This document shows, piece after piece, positions 1 through 6,152 of a DNA stretch of 6,622 bases. The translations under genes and the position numbers were made by a program. Position 1 is the first letter of the stretch. Each line of letters starts with the position of its first letter. The notes under the pieces are model-generated. The model was not told where the DNA came from and ran no database searches. It saw nothing but the letters and a program-made list of their open reading frames with translations. The DNA comes from SZUA-230 sp964581095 (GTDB lineage: Bacteria; Bacteroidota; Bacteroidia; Cytophagales; Cyclobacteriaceae): assembly GCA_964581095.1 (NCBI GenBank), contig CAZONK010000188.1, forward strand, positions 1 through 6,622, written 5' to 3'.

Positions 1-1217
1 AGGTACTCATATCTGTATATTCACCCAATAACCTGGTTTCGTCTGAGTACGTTGCCAAAAACCTTGAAGAGATTTTATTTGCCCAACGCGACTACCTGGG
101 AGGAAAACTTCCCGTGGAAAAATATGCATTTATATTTTATTGTGAAGATCCTTCCAAACTGTTGCCAATCCAGGGAGCACTCGAACACAGTTATTCAAGT
201 TTTTATTATTTTCCTGATATTGAACAGGAGAATCTTTTGGGTGGAATCAGGGATGCGGGGGCACACGAATTTTTTCATATCATAACACCCCTGAATATTC
301 ATTCGGAAGAAATTCAATATTTTGACTACAATGAGCCAAAAATATCTGAACACTTGTGGCTTTATGAGGGAATGACCGAATATGCCGCACAACATGTACA
401 GGTTAAATACGGAATCATTTCCCATGATGAATACTTCGGTGTCTTAAAGCAAAAAATGACCGTTACCTCAAATAATTTTAATGATACCCTCTCTTTTACG
501 GACTTGAGCAGGTTCACCCTTGACAAATATCCCGACCAATACACAAATGTTTATTTCAAAGGATCCCTTATCGGAATGTGCCTTGATATACTACTTAGGG
601 ACAAATCTGATGGTAAATATGGTACACAGAATCTGATGGCAGATTTATCCAAAGATTACGGGAAAGACCAGGCTTTTAAGGATGAAGAGTTGTTTGATAA
701 AATTGAGGCACTGACCTATCCCGGGATCAGGGAGTTTTTAGATACCTATGTAAAAGGTGGAGCTGTACTTCCCTACAAAGAAGTTTATGACCTTGTCGGT
801 ATTAATTATATTCCTGAAGTTACCAAAGAGGAATTTAGTATCGGAAGGATTGGCATTGGCGTAAATCCGGAATCAGGTCAATTATTTGTATCGAGTACGG
901 CCCGAATGAATTCCTTTGGACAGGCACTCGGGTATAAACAAGGAGATATTATCCTGAAAGTAAATGACAAAGACCTTCCGGAAAGCATGGCAGAAATGCA
1001 GAATTTTTTCAATGAAATGCGCGAAGGTATGAAAGAAGGAGAACATTTTTCTGTCACCGTGTTACGAAAATCAGACGATGGAGAAGATGTTGAAGAACGG
1101 CTGGCAACGGAAATATTCAAAGTTGAGACAAGTGACCAACACATTTTGGAGGTAAATAAAGAAGCCACTGAAAGGCAAATCATGGTCCGCGACTCCTGGT
1201 TGGTACCTTCTAAATAA
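1..1217 (+). CDS. M61 family zinc metallopeptidase with C-terminal PDZ domain (5' partial)
   Basis: The reading frame is open from the first complete codon at base 3 to the TAA at 1215-1217, giving 404 visible residues with no start in view. The GTG at 114 is an internal Val codon: conserved-looking sequence continues upstream of it. The zinc site is plain. HEFFH is encoded at 264-278 (visible residues 88-92) and is followed by TPLNIHSEEI, an M61 hallmark. The downstream WLYEGMTEY (357-383) supplies the Glu expected as third zinc ligand. Roughly residues 278-375 look like a PDZ domain, with GRIGIGV and the ALGYKQGDIILKVND stretch. M61 proteins are usually around 600 residues, so about 200 N-terminal residues, including any signal peptide, are missing. 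Family members are glycyl-aminopeptidase-like enzymes; in Bacteroidota they are probably exported, but the substrate here is unknown. A 91-base gap separates it from the next gene, so co-transcription is possible but not shown. Confidence 0.93.
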   Translation, partial: VLISVYSPNNLVSSEYVAKNLEEILFAQRDYLGGKLPVEKYAFIFYCEDPSKLLPIQGALEHSYSSFYYFPDIEQENLLGGIRDAGAHEFFHIITPLNIHSEEIQYFDYNEPKISEHLWLYEGMTEYAAQHVQVKYGIISHDEYFGVLKQKMTVTSNNFNDTLSFTDLSRFTLDKYPDQYTNVYFKGSLIGMCLDILLRDKSDGKYGTQNLMADLSKDYGKDQAFKDEELFDKIEALTYPGIREFLDTYVKGGAVLPYKEVYDLVGINYIPEVTKEEFSIGRIGIGVNPESGQLFVSSTARMNSFGQALGYKQGDIILKVNDKDLPESMAEMQNFFNEMREGMKEGEHFSVTVLRKSDDGEDVEERLATEIFKVETSDQHILEVNKEATERQIMVRDSWLVPSK

Positions 1218-1249
1218 ATAATTTTATAAGGTAAACATCATCCATCAAC

Positions 1250-1306
1250 ATGGAACATTTCCAATTTGATTCTTATACGCTTATATTGCCTTTTTTAATC
1301 GACTAA
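1250..1306 (+). CDS. Possible 18-codon leader ORF upstream of the YkvI-like gene
   Basis: An ATG at 1250 opens an 18-codon frame, starting MEHFQF and ending LPFLID, that stops at TAA 1304-1306. This is two bases before the probable TTG start of the next gene. Such spacing would permit translational coupling, with terminating ribosomes re-initiating on the weak TTG. No good Shine-Dalgarno sequence precedes it; an AAGG near 1228-1231 is too far away. The peptide resembles nothing I recognise, and a short frame of this size can occur by chance in AT-rich DNA. It is listed as a weak candidate because of its position. Confidence 0.2.
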   Translation: MEHFQFDSYTLILPFLID

Positions 1307-1308
1307 AA

Positions 1309-2421
1309 TTGTCCCGAAAAATTTCTCTTTTGAAAAGTATCGTGCTTCCGGGCATTATACTGCAATCCGTTCTTGTAGGAGGTGGATTTGCCACGGGGCG
1401 CGAAATCGTTGAATACGGCGGAAAATTTGGCCCTTTCGGATGGATAAGCGGTGTCAGTATTTTCTTTGGATTTACAATCATTTCCATCCTGTCATTTGAA
1501 GCTTGCCGAAAATGGAAGGTGTATGACTACAAATCACTGATGAAAAAACTGGTGGGACGAGGATGGGTGCTATACGAATTAATTTATATCCCCCTCGCCA
1601 TCCTGATCATTGCAGTAATGGCATCCGCTGCAGGAGAAATTTTGAAAAACACGCTTGGGGTAAGTGTTTGGCTAGGTATCTCGCTCATTATCGTGCTGGT
1701 AGGATTGTTTAATTATATGGGTGAAGATTTTATCGCGAAGATGAAAACGATCGGGACCATCGCTTTATTTGCCGCCTATACTCTTTTTGGTATCAGTGTT
1801 TTCCTAACAAAGACAGATGAAATATTTAGCGCATTTCAAAACAGCAGTACTGCCCATTCCCCTGGAATACTAATCATTGTCTGGACAGGAATTATATATG
1901 TCGGTTACAACCTTGGAGTATATCCGGCTGCGTTATTCACGTTAAGAGGCCTTGATTCCAGAAAGGAAAGCATTTATGCCGGCATATTTTCCGGGGTACT
2001 GATGACCATACCCTGGTTTCTCACTTATATTTCGATAATGGCGTATTACCCAAACCCTGAAATACTCAATGCGCCTGTTCCCTGGTTGAAAATGCTTCAA
2101 CCTTTTGGAAAGTATTTTACCATTGTATTTGGCGTGGTTGTTGGCTGGACACTTGTTGAAACTGCAACAGGGGTAATCCATGCTTTCATCGGAAGATTAC
2201 AAGAGGACATTCACCAAAAAAGTGGAAGATCACTCACAGGGTTTCAGCGTGCATCTATATCTTTCATTGCTCTTGGAGCAGCGCTTTTACTCGCAAGAGT
2301 GGGTATCATCGACCTTATTGCAAAAGGGTATTCCACTATGGGTTATGGAATGATTGCCATTTTTGCCATCCCATTGTTAGTCAAATCATGGAATATTTTA
2401 TTTAGAAAAAAAGCTGTTTGA
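1309..2421 (+). CDS. YkvI-like polytopic membrane protein (COG3949, putative transporter)
   Basis: A 370-residue, strongly hydrophobic protein with about ten predicted membrane helices: roughly residues 10-30, 41-62, 87-108, 115-135, 144-166, 187-211, 221-246, 267-290, 312-332 and 343-361. The first helix is broken by GGGFATGREIVEYG (residues 24-37), the signature I associate with the YkvI family. That unwound Gly-rich helix resembles helix 1 of LeuT/APC-fold secondary transporters. No substrate is established for the family and none can be inferred here. The frame is closed upstream by TGA at 1267-1269 and contains no ATG before the conserved region, so the TTG at 1309 (MSRKISLLK, a positively charged lead-in to helix 1) is the best start. 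An ATT at 1285 is the main alternative. There is no clear Shine-Dalgarno sequence, as is usual in Bacteroidota. Length suits a complete member of the family, and no frameshift is seen. Confidence 0.85.
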   Translation: MSRKISLLKSIVLPGIILQSVLVGGGFATGREIVEYGGKFGPFGWISGVSIFFGFTIISILSFEACRKWKVYDYKSLMKKLVGRGWVLYELIYIPLAILIIAVMASAAGEILKNTLGVSVWLGISLIIVLVGLFNYMGEDFIAKMKTIGTIALFAAYTLFGISVFLTKTDEIFSAFQNSSTAHSPGILIIVWTGIIYVGYNLGVYPAALFTLRGLDSRKESIYAGIFSGVLMTIPWFLTYISIMAYYPNPEILNAPVPWLKMLQPFGKYFTIVFGVVVGWTLVETATGVIHAFIGRLQEDIHQKSGRSLTGFQRASISFIALGAALLLARVGIIDLIAKGYSTMGYGMIAIFAIPLLVKSWNILFRKKAV

Positions 2422-2462
2422 GTGCTCAAAATGAATAATTCTCTTAAATATTATTTATTCAA

Positions 2463-2490
2463 TGTAACATTTTTTTATCCACCTCGTCTC
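2463..2490 (+). promoter_or_regulatory. Predicted ECF-sigma-dependent (autoregulatory) promoter
   Basis: TGTAAC at 2463-2468 and CGTCTC at 2485-2490 are separated by a T-rich 16-base spacer. AAC-type -35 and CGTC-type -10 elements at this spacing are the common form for ECF sigma factors, and I recognise the arrangement as frequent upstream of Bacteroidota sigma/anti-sigma cassettes. Transcription would begin at about 2495-2498, only a few bases before the sigma factor ATG at 2499. Autoregulation by the encoded sigma factor is inferred. Confidence 0.7.
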
Positions 2491-2498
2491 ACAAGTGT

Positions 2499-3011
2499 AT
2501 GAGTCTCGAAGCTTTTGAAACACGGGTTTTACCGGCTAAAAATAAACTGTACAGGTTTGCATTGCGGTTGATGGGTGATCCCGAGGAAGCAAAAGATATT
2601 GTACAGGATGTAATGATTAAGGTTTGGAAAAAAAGGGACACTTTAAATACCCTGAATAACACAGAAGCCTGGTGCATGCAAATCACCAAGAACATGTGCT
2701 TTGATAAACTAAAATCAAAAGCATACCAGACGAGTGTTTCAATGCCTGATAACTTGCAGGTAACTGATAACAGGGAAACACCAGAAGTTAAAACAGAAAA
2801 GAGTGATAGTATGAAACAAATTCATCAATTTATAAGCGCACTTCCCGACAAGCAGAAACTTGTAATTCAACTGCGCGATATTGAAGGATTTAGTTATAAA
2901 GAAATAAGTGATACACTGCAACTGGACCTGAACCAGGTAAAAGTGAACCTGTTCAGGGCGAGGAAAGCAGTACGTGAAAACCTGATAAATATTAACGCTT
3001 ATGGACTCTAA
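2499..3011 (+). CDS. ECF-type RNA polymerase sigma-70 family factor
   Basis: A 170-residue protein of normal ECF length. Region 2 spans about residues 14-76 and includes DIVQDVMIKVW (33-43), the core RNA polymerase-binding and -10 recognition segment. Region 4 spans about 112-160, with LPDKQKLVIQLRDIEGFSYKEI leading into a helix-turn-helix at roughly 131-156. There is no C-terminal extension and no sigma 1.1 or sigma 3 domain. It directs RNA polymerase to a small alternative promoter set, presumably including the promoter at 2463-2490. The ATG at 2499 is chosen because MSLEAFETRVLPAKNKLYRFA fits the usual start of these Bacteroidota factors and the next Met is residue 25, inside region 2. The stop lies within the next gene (ATGGACTCTAA shared, 3001-3011), tying it to the putative anti-sigma factor. 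No FecR or TonB-dependent receptor gene is nearby, so it is not an evident FecI-type iron or glycan system. Confidence 0.95.
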   Translation: MSLEAFETRVLPAKNKLYRFALRLMGDPEEAKDIVQDVMIKVWKKRDTLNTLNNTEAWCMQITKNMCFDKLKSKAYQTSVSMPDNLQVTDNRETPEVKTEKSDSMKQIHQFISALPDKQKLVIQLRDIEGFSYKEISDTLQLDLNQVKVNLFRARKAVRENLININAYGL

Positions 3012-3540
3012 GAAAATAGAAGCTTTGCTTGAAAAGTACTGGAGTTGTGAAACCTCACTGGAGGAAGAACAAATTCTGAAAGAATATTTCCTTTCAAAGG
3101 ATGTTGATGAAGAATTTTCTGATTCATCTGTATTATTCCAATACTATACTGAAGAGAAAAATAAACAGGCGGAACCTATTTTATCCGACAAGAATATAAT
3201 GGACCTCGTGCAATCTAAAACGGATAAAAGAGTTGCCAGAGAAACGAAAAAAGGTAATCAGCATTACTTACCGGGGTTTGGAATGCTTAGTAAAATTGCA
3301 GCGGTACTGGTAATAGGAATTTCAATAACATTTTATATGTACCGTGAACAAGTAAAAGAAGAAGCTGTTGCCAGCATATTACAAACAGATACATATGAGG
3401 ATACTCAAAAAGCATATGAAGAAACGATGAAAGCCCTTGCGCTTATATCAAGACAATTAAATGCCGGTAAAGAGCAAACAATGAAACTGGCAAAATTCAA
3501 CGAAGCCGAAGAAATAGTTCAGGAATCAATAGTGAATTGA
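3001..3540 (+). CDS. Probable membrane-bound anti-sigma factor (single-pass, non-FecR)
   Basis: A 179-residue protein that overlaps the sigma gene by 11 bases. The N-terminal part (1-96) is charged and helical, beginning IEALLEKYWSCETSLEEEQI; such an LLEKYW..ETSLEEE segment is common in proteins encoded next to Bacteroidota ECF sigma factors. A single membrane helix covers about residues 97-114 (KIAAVLVIGISITFYMY). The C-terminal 65 residues would be periplasmic and contain YEDTQKAYEETMKALALISR followed by a basic/acidic helical tail. I see neither a zinc-binding HxxxCxxC motif nor a FecR-like domain. The expected role is to hold the sigma factor at the inner membrane and release it on an envelope signal. 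This function is inferred from gene order, overlap and topology rather than from a catalytic or ligand motif. Confidence 0.78.
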   Translation: MDSKKIEALLEKYWSCETSLEEEQILKEYFLSKDVDEEFSDSSVLFQYYTEEKNKQAEPILSDKNIMDLVQSKTDKRVARETKKGNQHYLPGFGMLSKIAAVLVIGISITFYMYREQVKEEAVASILQTDTYEDTQKAYEETMKALALISRQLNAGKEQTMKLAKFNEAEEIVQESIVN

Positions 3541-3587
3541 TCAAAGAAGACAAATAATAATTTAGAATAGAAATAAAATATAAAGTT

Positions 3588-4121
3588 ATGAAACGGGTAA
3601 TTATAATAAGTTTAATTAGTGTGATGGCGATAGGCCAATCATGGGCACAGGGAAAAGATGCTATTTCCAGATTTTTCTCGAAATATGCAGAAGATGAGAG
3701 CTTTACAGTAGTTACGGTTACAAAAAAAATGTTTTCCCTTTTTGCAGATATCGAGCCCGGTGATCCTGACGAAAAAGAAGTGCTGGAGGCCATCAGTAAA
3801 ATCGATGGGCTACGCGTGCTCGCATTGGAAGATGACTCATTGAGAGCACCCCAGGTTTACAAGGAAGCAAAATCTTTGATTCCTACAAAGGAATATGAAG
3901 AATTAATGACTGTGCGCCATGATGGTATGGATATGCGGTTTATGATTAAAGATTCAAATGGTAAAATCACTGAACTGTTGATGATTGGTGGAGGAAAAAA
4001 GAATTTTTTCATCATGTCATTGGTTGGGGATATCGACCTGAGCCAGATATCCAAGTTGTCAGGAAAAATGAAGATTGATGGATTTGAAAACCTGGAACTC
4101 CTGGATGACGACAAAAATTAA
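3588..4121 (+). CDS. DUF4252 family secreted protein, paralogue 1 (most canonical)
   Basis: A 177-residue protein with a signal peptide (MKR, hydrophobic core, then QSWA|Q), predicted to be cut after Ala20 to leave an N-terminal Gln. There is no lipobox Cys, so it looks soluble-exported rather than a lipoprotein. The mature part has the DUF4252 layout: FFSKYAEDESFTVVTVTKKMFSLF (29-52, given here only as the motif region), a middle block IDGLRVLALED (72-82), YEELMTVRHDG (103-113), then a hydrophobic strand pair ending in SLVGDIDLSQISKL. The biochemical function of DUF4252 is unknown. The gene lies 47 bases after the anti-sigma gene in an AT-rich gap with no terminator, consistent with the same transcript. 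Two more distant copies follow. Confidence 0.85.
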   Translation: MKRVIIISLISVMAIGQSWAQGKDAISRFFSKYAEDESFTVVTVTKKMFSLFADIEPGDPDEKEVLEAISKIDGLRVLALEDDSLRAPQVYKEAKSLIPTKEYEELMTVRHDGMDMRFMIKDSNGKITELLMIGGGKKNFFIMSLVGDIDLSQISKLSGKMKIDGFENLELLDDDKN

Positions 4122-4185
4122 CAGGTAATAAATAGAAATTACTAACTAAAATTCTAAAATTTAATAACTCAAAATTAAGGTCAAA

Positions 4186-4695
4186 ATGAAAAGATTAGGT
4201 ATAGTATTGGTAATAATGGTCACTCCATTTTTACTGTTTGCACAAAGTAAAGCAGCAGCTGACTTTCAGAATAAATACAAAGAAGACAGGGATGCGGCAT
4301 ATGTTGAAATAAGTGGATCGCTCTTCAAGTTCATCGGCATGATGAATGATGGGGAAGAAGGTGAAATTGATCCGGATTTAGAGGCGATTGCTAATATTGC
4401 TGAAGGAATGCGCTCCATAAAGATATTGAAGATATCAAAATATGATTCAGACCTTAAACAGAGCGAAATTGATAATCTTAAGTCTCAATTAAAAAAGGAA
4501 TCGTACGAGTCGTTGATGACCTTCAGGGAAGGAAAAAAGAGTATCAATGTAATGGTACAAGGTAGCGGAAATGAATTTAAAAATCCTTTAATACTGGTTG
4601 ATGAAAAGGATGAATTTGTACTCTTAAATATCGAAGGCACCTTTACACCCCAGGACATTGCCCATCTGGCAAAAAATCGCGAACACTGGGATTAA
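4186..4695 (+). CDS. DUF4252-like secreted protein, paralogue 2
   Basis: A 169-residue protein with a signal peptide (MKRLGIVLVIMVTPFLLFA|Q), predicted to be cut after Ala19 with Gln as first mature residue. It is a diverged relative of the preceding gene. The middle block reads MRSIKILKISKYDSD, the next YESLMTFREGKKSINVMVQ aligns with YEELMTVRHDGMDMRFMIK of paralogue 1, and VLLNIEGTFTPQDIAHLA aligns with IMSLVGDIDLSQISKL. An extra acidic insert (DGEEGEIDPDL) follows the first block. Function is unknown. The 64-base gap upstream is very AT-rich. An AAGG at 4177-4180, five bases before the ATG, is one of the few Shine-Dalgarno-like sequences in the window. Downstream lies a strong inverted repeat. 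Confidence 0.78.
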   Translation: MKRLGIVLVIMVTPFLLFAQSKAAADFQNKYKEDRDAAYVEISGSLFKFIGMMNDGEEGEIDPDLEAIANIAEGMRSIKILKISKYDSDLKQSEIDNLKSQLKKESYESLMTFREGKKSINVMVQGSGNEFKNPLILVDEKDEFVLLNIEGTFTPQDIAHLAKNREHWD

Positions 4696-4714
4696 GCTAT
4701 ATCAATCAATTCTG

Positions 4715-4766
4715 AAATATACAATTTACCAGGTTGAATAATACCTACATGGTAAGTTGTATATTT
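4715..4766 (+). promoter_or_regulatory. Strong intercistronic inverted repeat (RNA hairpin, possible attenuator or partial terminator)
   Basis: Bases 4715-4731 pair with 4750-4766: 17 consecutive pairs with one internal U-G wobble (4725/4756). The loop is 18 bases, and within it GGT 4732-4734 can pair with ACC 4743-4745. With one bulged base the stem can extend to 4713/4769. It lies between the second DUF4252 stop (4695) and the third DUF4252 start (4787). The 3' arm runs into ATATTTTCATGTTATTTTTA, which is U-rich but not a clean U-tract. It could be a leaky terminator, an mRNA-stabilising or processing hairpin, or a protein-binding palindrome; the sequence does not decide. Confidence 0.6.
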
Positions 4767-4786
4767 TCATGTTATTTTTACCTTCA

Positions 4787-5296
4787 ATGAAATATTTTCT
4801 TCTTTCTGTTTTACTGTTTATTTCCCTCATGGGCTATTCGCAGAGCAAAGCGATGCGAAATTTCTCAGATATTCATGATGATGCATTTACAATGGTATTT
4901 TACTACAGTACCCTGAAAATGTGGATACCCGAAGATGAACCTGAATTAATACAGGTCATACGCGACCTTGAAAAAATTAAGCTACTCCGTATGGATGAAG
5001 GTGAATTTGAAGGAAAGGCTGCTTTGTCAGCCATTAAATCGGACCTTGTAGATGAAGGATACGAGGAAGCGCTTGTAATGAAGAGCCCTGAAAGGGATAT
5101 GATGGTGTACATTCATGAAAAAAATGGAAAACAAAAAGGTATATTCATGATGCTTGGGGAGGATTCAAGTGTTACTATCCTTGATATTATCGGCAGTATT
5201 CCCATTGACAAATTACTCACACTCCAAGACAAAATTCAAACATTGACTGAAGATGGATCATTCCTCCAAAATTTTAAAAATAACGAATCTAACTAA
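4787..5296 (+). CDS. DUF4252-like secreted protein, paralogue 3 (most diverged)
   Basis: The start at ATG 4787 gives 169 residues and a clean signal peptide (MKYFLLSVLLFISLMGYS|Q) like its two neighbours, with Gln as first mature residue. Earlier in-frame starts, TTG 4757 and ATG 4769, are less likely: the TTG lies inside the inverted-repeat arm and both would add residues before a good signal peptide. The body follows the paralogue pattern: LEKIKLLRMDEGEFEG, then YEEALVMKSPERDMMVYIH, then VTILDIIGSIPIDKLLTL. It has lost most of the first conserved block, keeping only FTMVFYYSTLKMW. Function is unknown. Its last 44 bases overlap the ABC ATPase gene, linking the secreted proteins to the exporter. 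Confidence 0.75.
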   Translation: MKYFLLSVLLFISLMGYSQSKAMRNFSDIHDDAFTMVFYYSTLKMWIPEDEPELIQVIRDLEKIKLLRMDEGEFEGKAALSAIKSDLVDEGYEEALVMKSPERDMMVYIHEKNGKQKGIFMMLGEDSSVTILDIIGSIPIDKLLTLQDKIQTLTEDGSFLQNFKNNESN

Positions 5297-6152
5297 GCAT
5301 TACGGCCGCATTAAAGCTGTTCAGGACCTCAATTTAACTATTGAAAAAGGTTGGGTTTTTGGGATCCTGGGGCCAAACGGTAGTGGCAAAACCACAACAT
5401 TGGGAATGGTAATGGATGTTATCAACATGACAAGCGGTTCTTACGAATGGTTTGGGGAAGCCCCATCAAAAGAAAACCGGAAAAAAATCGGGACGATCCT
5501 CGAGACACCTGTTTTTTATCCCTATTTGTCCGGTCAAAAAAATCTGGAAATCATTGCTGAAATAAAAGGTGCACCCCGGTCAAACATTCCTAAGGTTCTT
5601 ACACAGGTTGGGCTTTTGGGAAGAAAAGATGATAATTTTCGCACATATTCATTGGGAATGAAACAAAGGTTATCAATAGCTGCTGCACTTGTAAATGACC
5701 CCATCGTATTAATTCTTGATGAACCTACCAATGGGCTTGACCCACAAGGAATAGCAGACATAAGACAACTCATAAGGGATATTTCCAAATCAGGCAAAAC
5801 AATTGTACTTGCAAGCCACTTACTGGATGAAGTGCAAAAGGTGTGTTCACATTATGCGGTATTAAAAAACGGAAAACTTCTTCATACCGGAAATGTTGAT
5901 GATGTATCAAAACAAACCCTGGCAATTGAAGTTGCATCATTAAACAAAGAACTTGAAAATGTTTTGAACCGGTGGGAAAAAGTTGGAGATATTAAAAAGG
6001 AAAAAACCCATTTTTTAATTTCAATAAATTCAGGGCTGGAAAGTAGTGAAATTAATAAGTACTTATTTGAAAATGGTATTGTTGTGTCCCATCTGGTAGT
6101 ACAGAAGAAATCACTCGAAAAACAATTCTTAGAAATTCTAAGCGAAAACTAA
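5253..6152 (+). CDS. ABC transporter ATP-binding protein, BcrA-like
   Basis: A 299-residue ATPase with the full motif set: Walker A GPNGSGKT (residues 40-47), Q-loop region ILETPVFYPYLSG (82-94), signature YSLGMKQRLSIA (132-143), Walker B with catalytic Glu VLILDEP (152-158), D-loop GLDP (161-164) and switch His in LASHLLDE (186-193). The Q-loop carries Glu84 where many ABC proteins have Gln. Together with LGMKQR this is the pattern I associate with BcrA/LanF-type exporters used in bacitracin and lantibiotic self-protection and related efflux. About 100 C-terminal residues form an accessory domain. It powers the adjacent ABC-2 permease. ATG 5253 is the only conventional start before the ILKITNLTKHYG strand, which forces a 44-base overlap with the preceding gene. 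The stop shares its last A with the permease ATG. The substrate is not deducible. Confidence 0.93.
   Translation: MDHSSKILKITNLTKHYGRIKAVQDLNLTIEKGWVFGILGPNGSGKTTTLGMVMDVINMTSGSYEWFGEAPSKENRKKIGTILETPVFYPYLSGQKNLEIIAEIKGAPRSNIPKVLTQVGLLGRKDDNFRTYSLGMKQRLSIAAALVNDPIVLILDEPTNGLDPQGIADIRQLIRDISKSGKTIVLASHLLDEVQKVCSHYAVLKNGKLLHTGNVDDVSKQTLAIEVASLNKELENVLNRWEKVGDIKKEKTHFLISINSGLESSEINKYLFENGIVVSHLVVQKKSLEKQFLEILSEN

Noticed and set aside
114..116. GTG as the start codon of the M61 peptidase
   Set aside because: The frame is open and protein-like upstream to base 3, with typical M61 sequence before the GTG, so the gene is truncated by the window edge.
1265..1288. Possible housekeeping promoter TTTG...TATATTG before the YkvI-like gene
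   Set aside because: The -7 element lacks one base of TAnnTTTG and the 13-base spacing is shorter than the usual 19 or so.
2432..2461. Inverted repeat TGAATAA / TTATTCA followed by a T-run at 2470-2476, as terminator of the YkvI-like gene
   Set aside because: Only 7 all-weak pairs with a 16-base loop, and the T-run belongs to the ECF promoter spacer; too weak to call.
4146..4161. Tandem 8-base repeat CTAAAATT x2 before the second DUF4252 gene
   Set aside because: Two short copies in a very AT-rich gap are expected by chance and have no partner elsewhere.
4757..4786. Longer N-terminus for the third DUF4252 protein (TTG 4757 or ATG 4769)
   Set aside because: It would put extra residues before a good signal peptide and start inside or at the edge of the hairpin arm; ATG 4787 matches the two sister genes.
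195..5797. Open frames of 60-101 codons on the minus strand
   Set aside because: All lie opposite confident plus-strand genes, show no domain or signal features, and have biased composition typical of antisense shadows.
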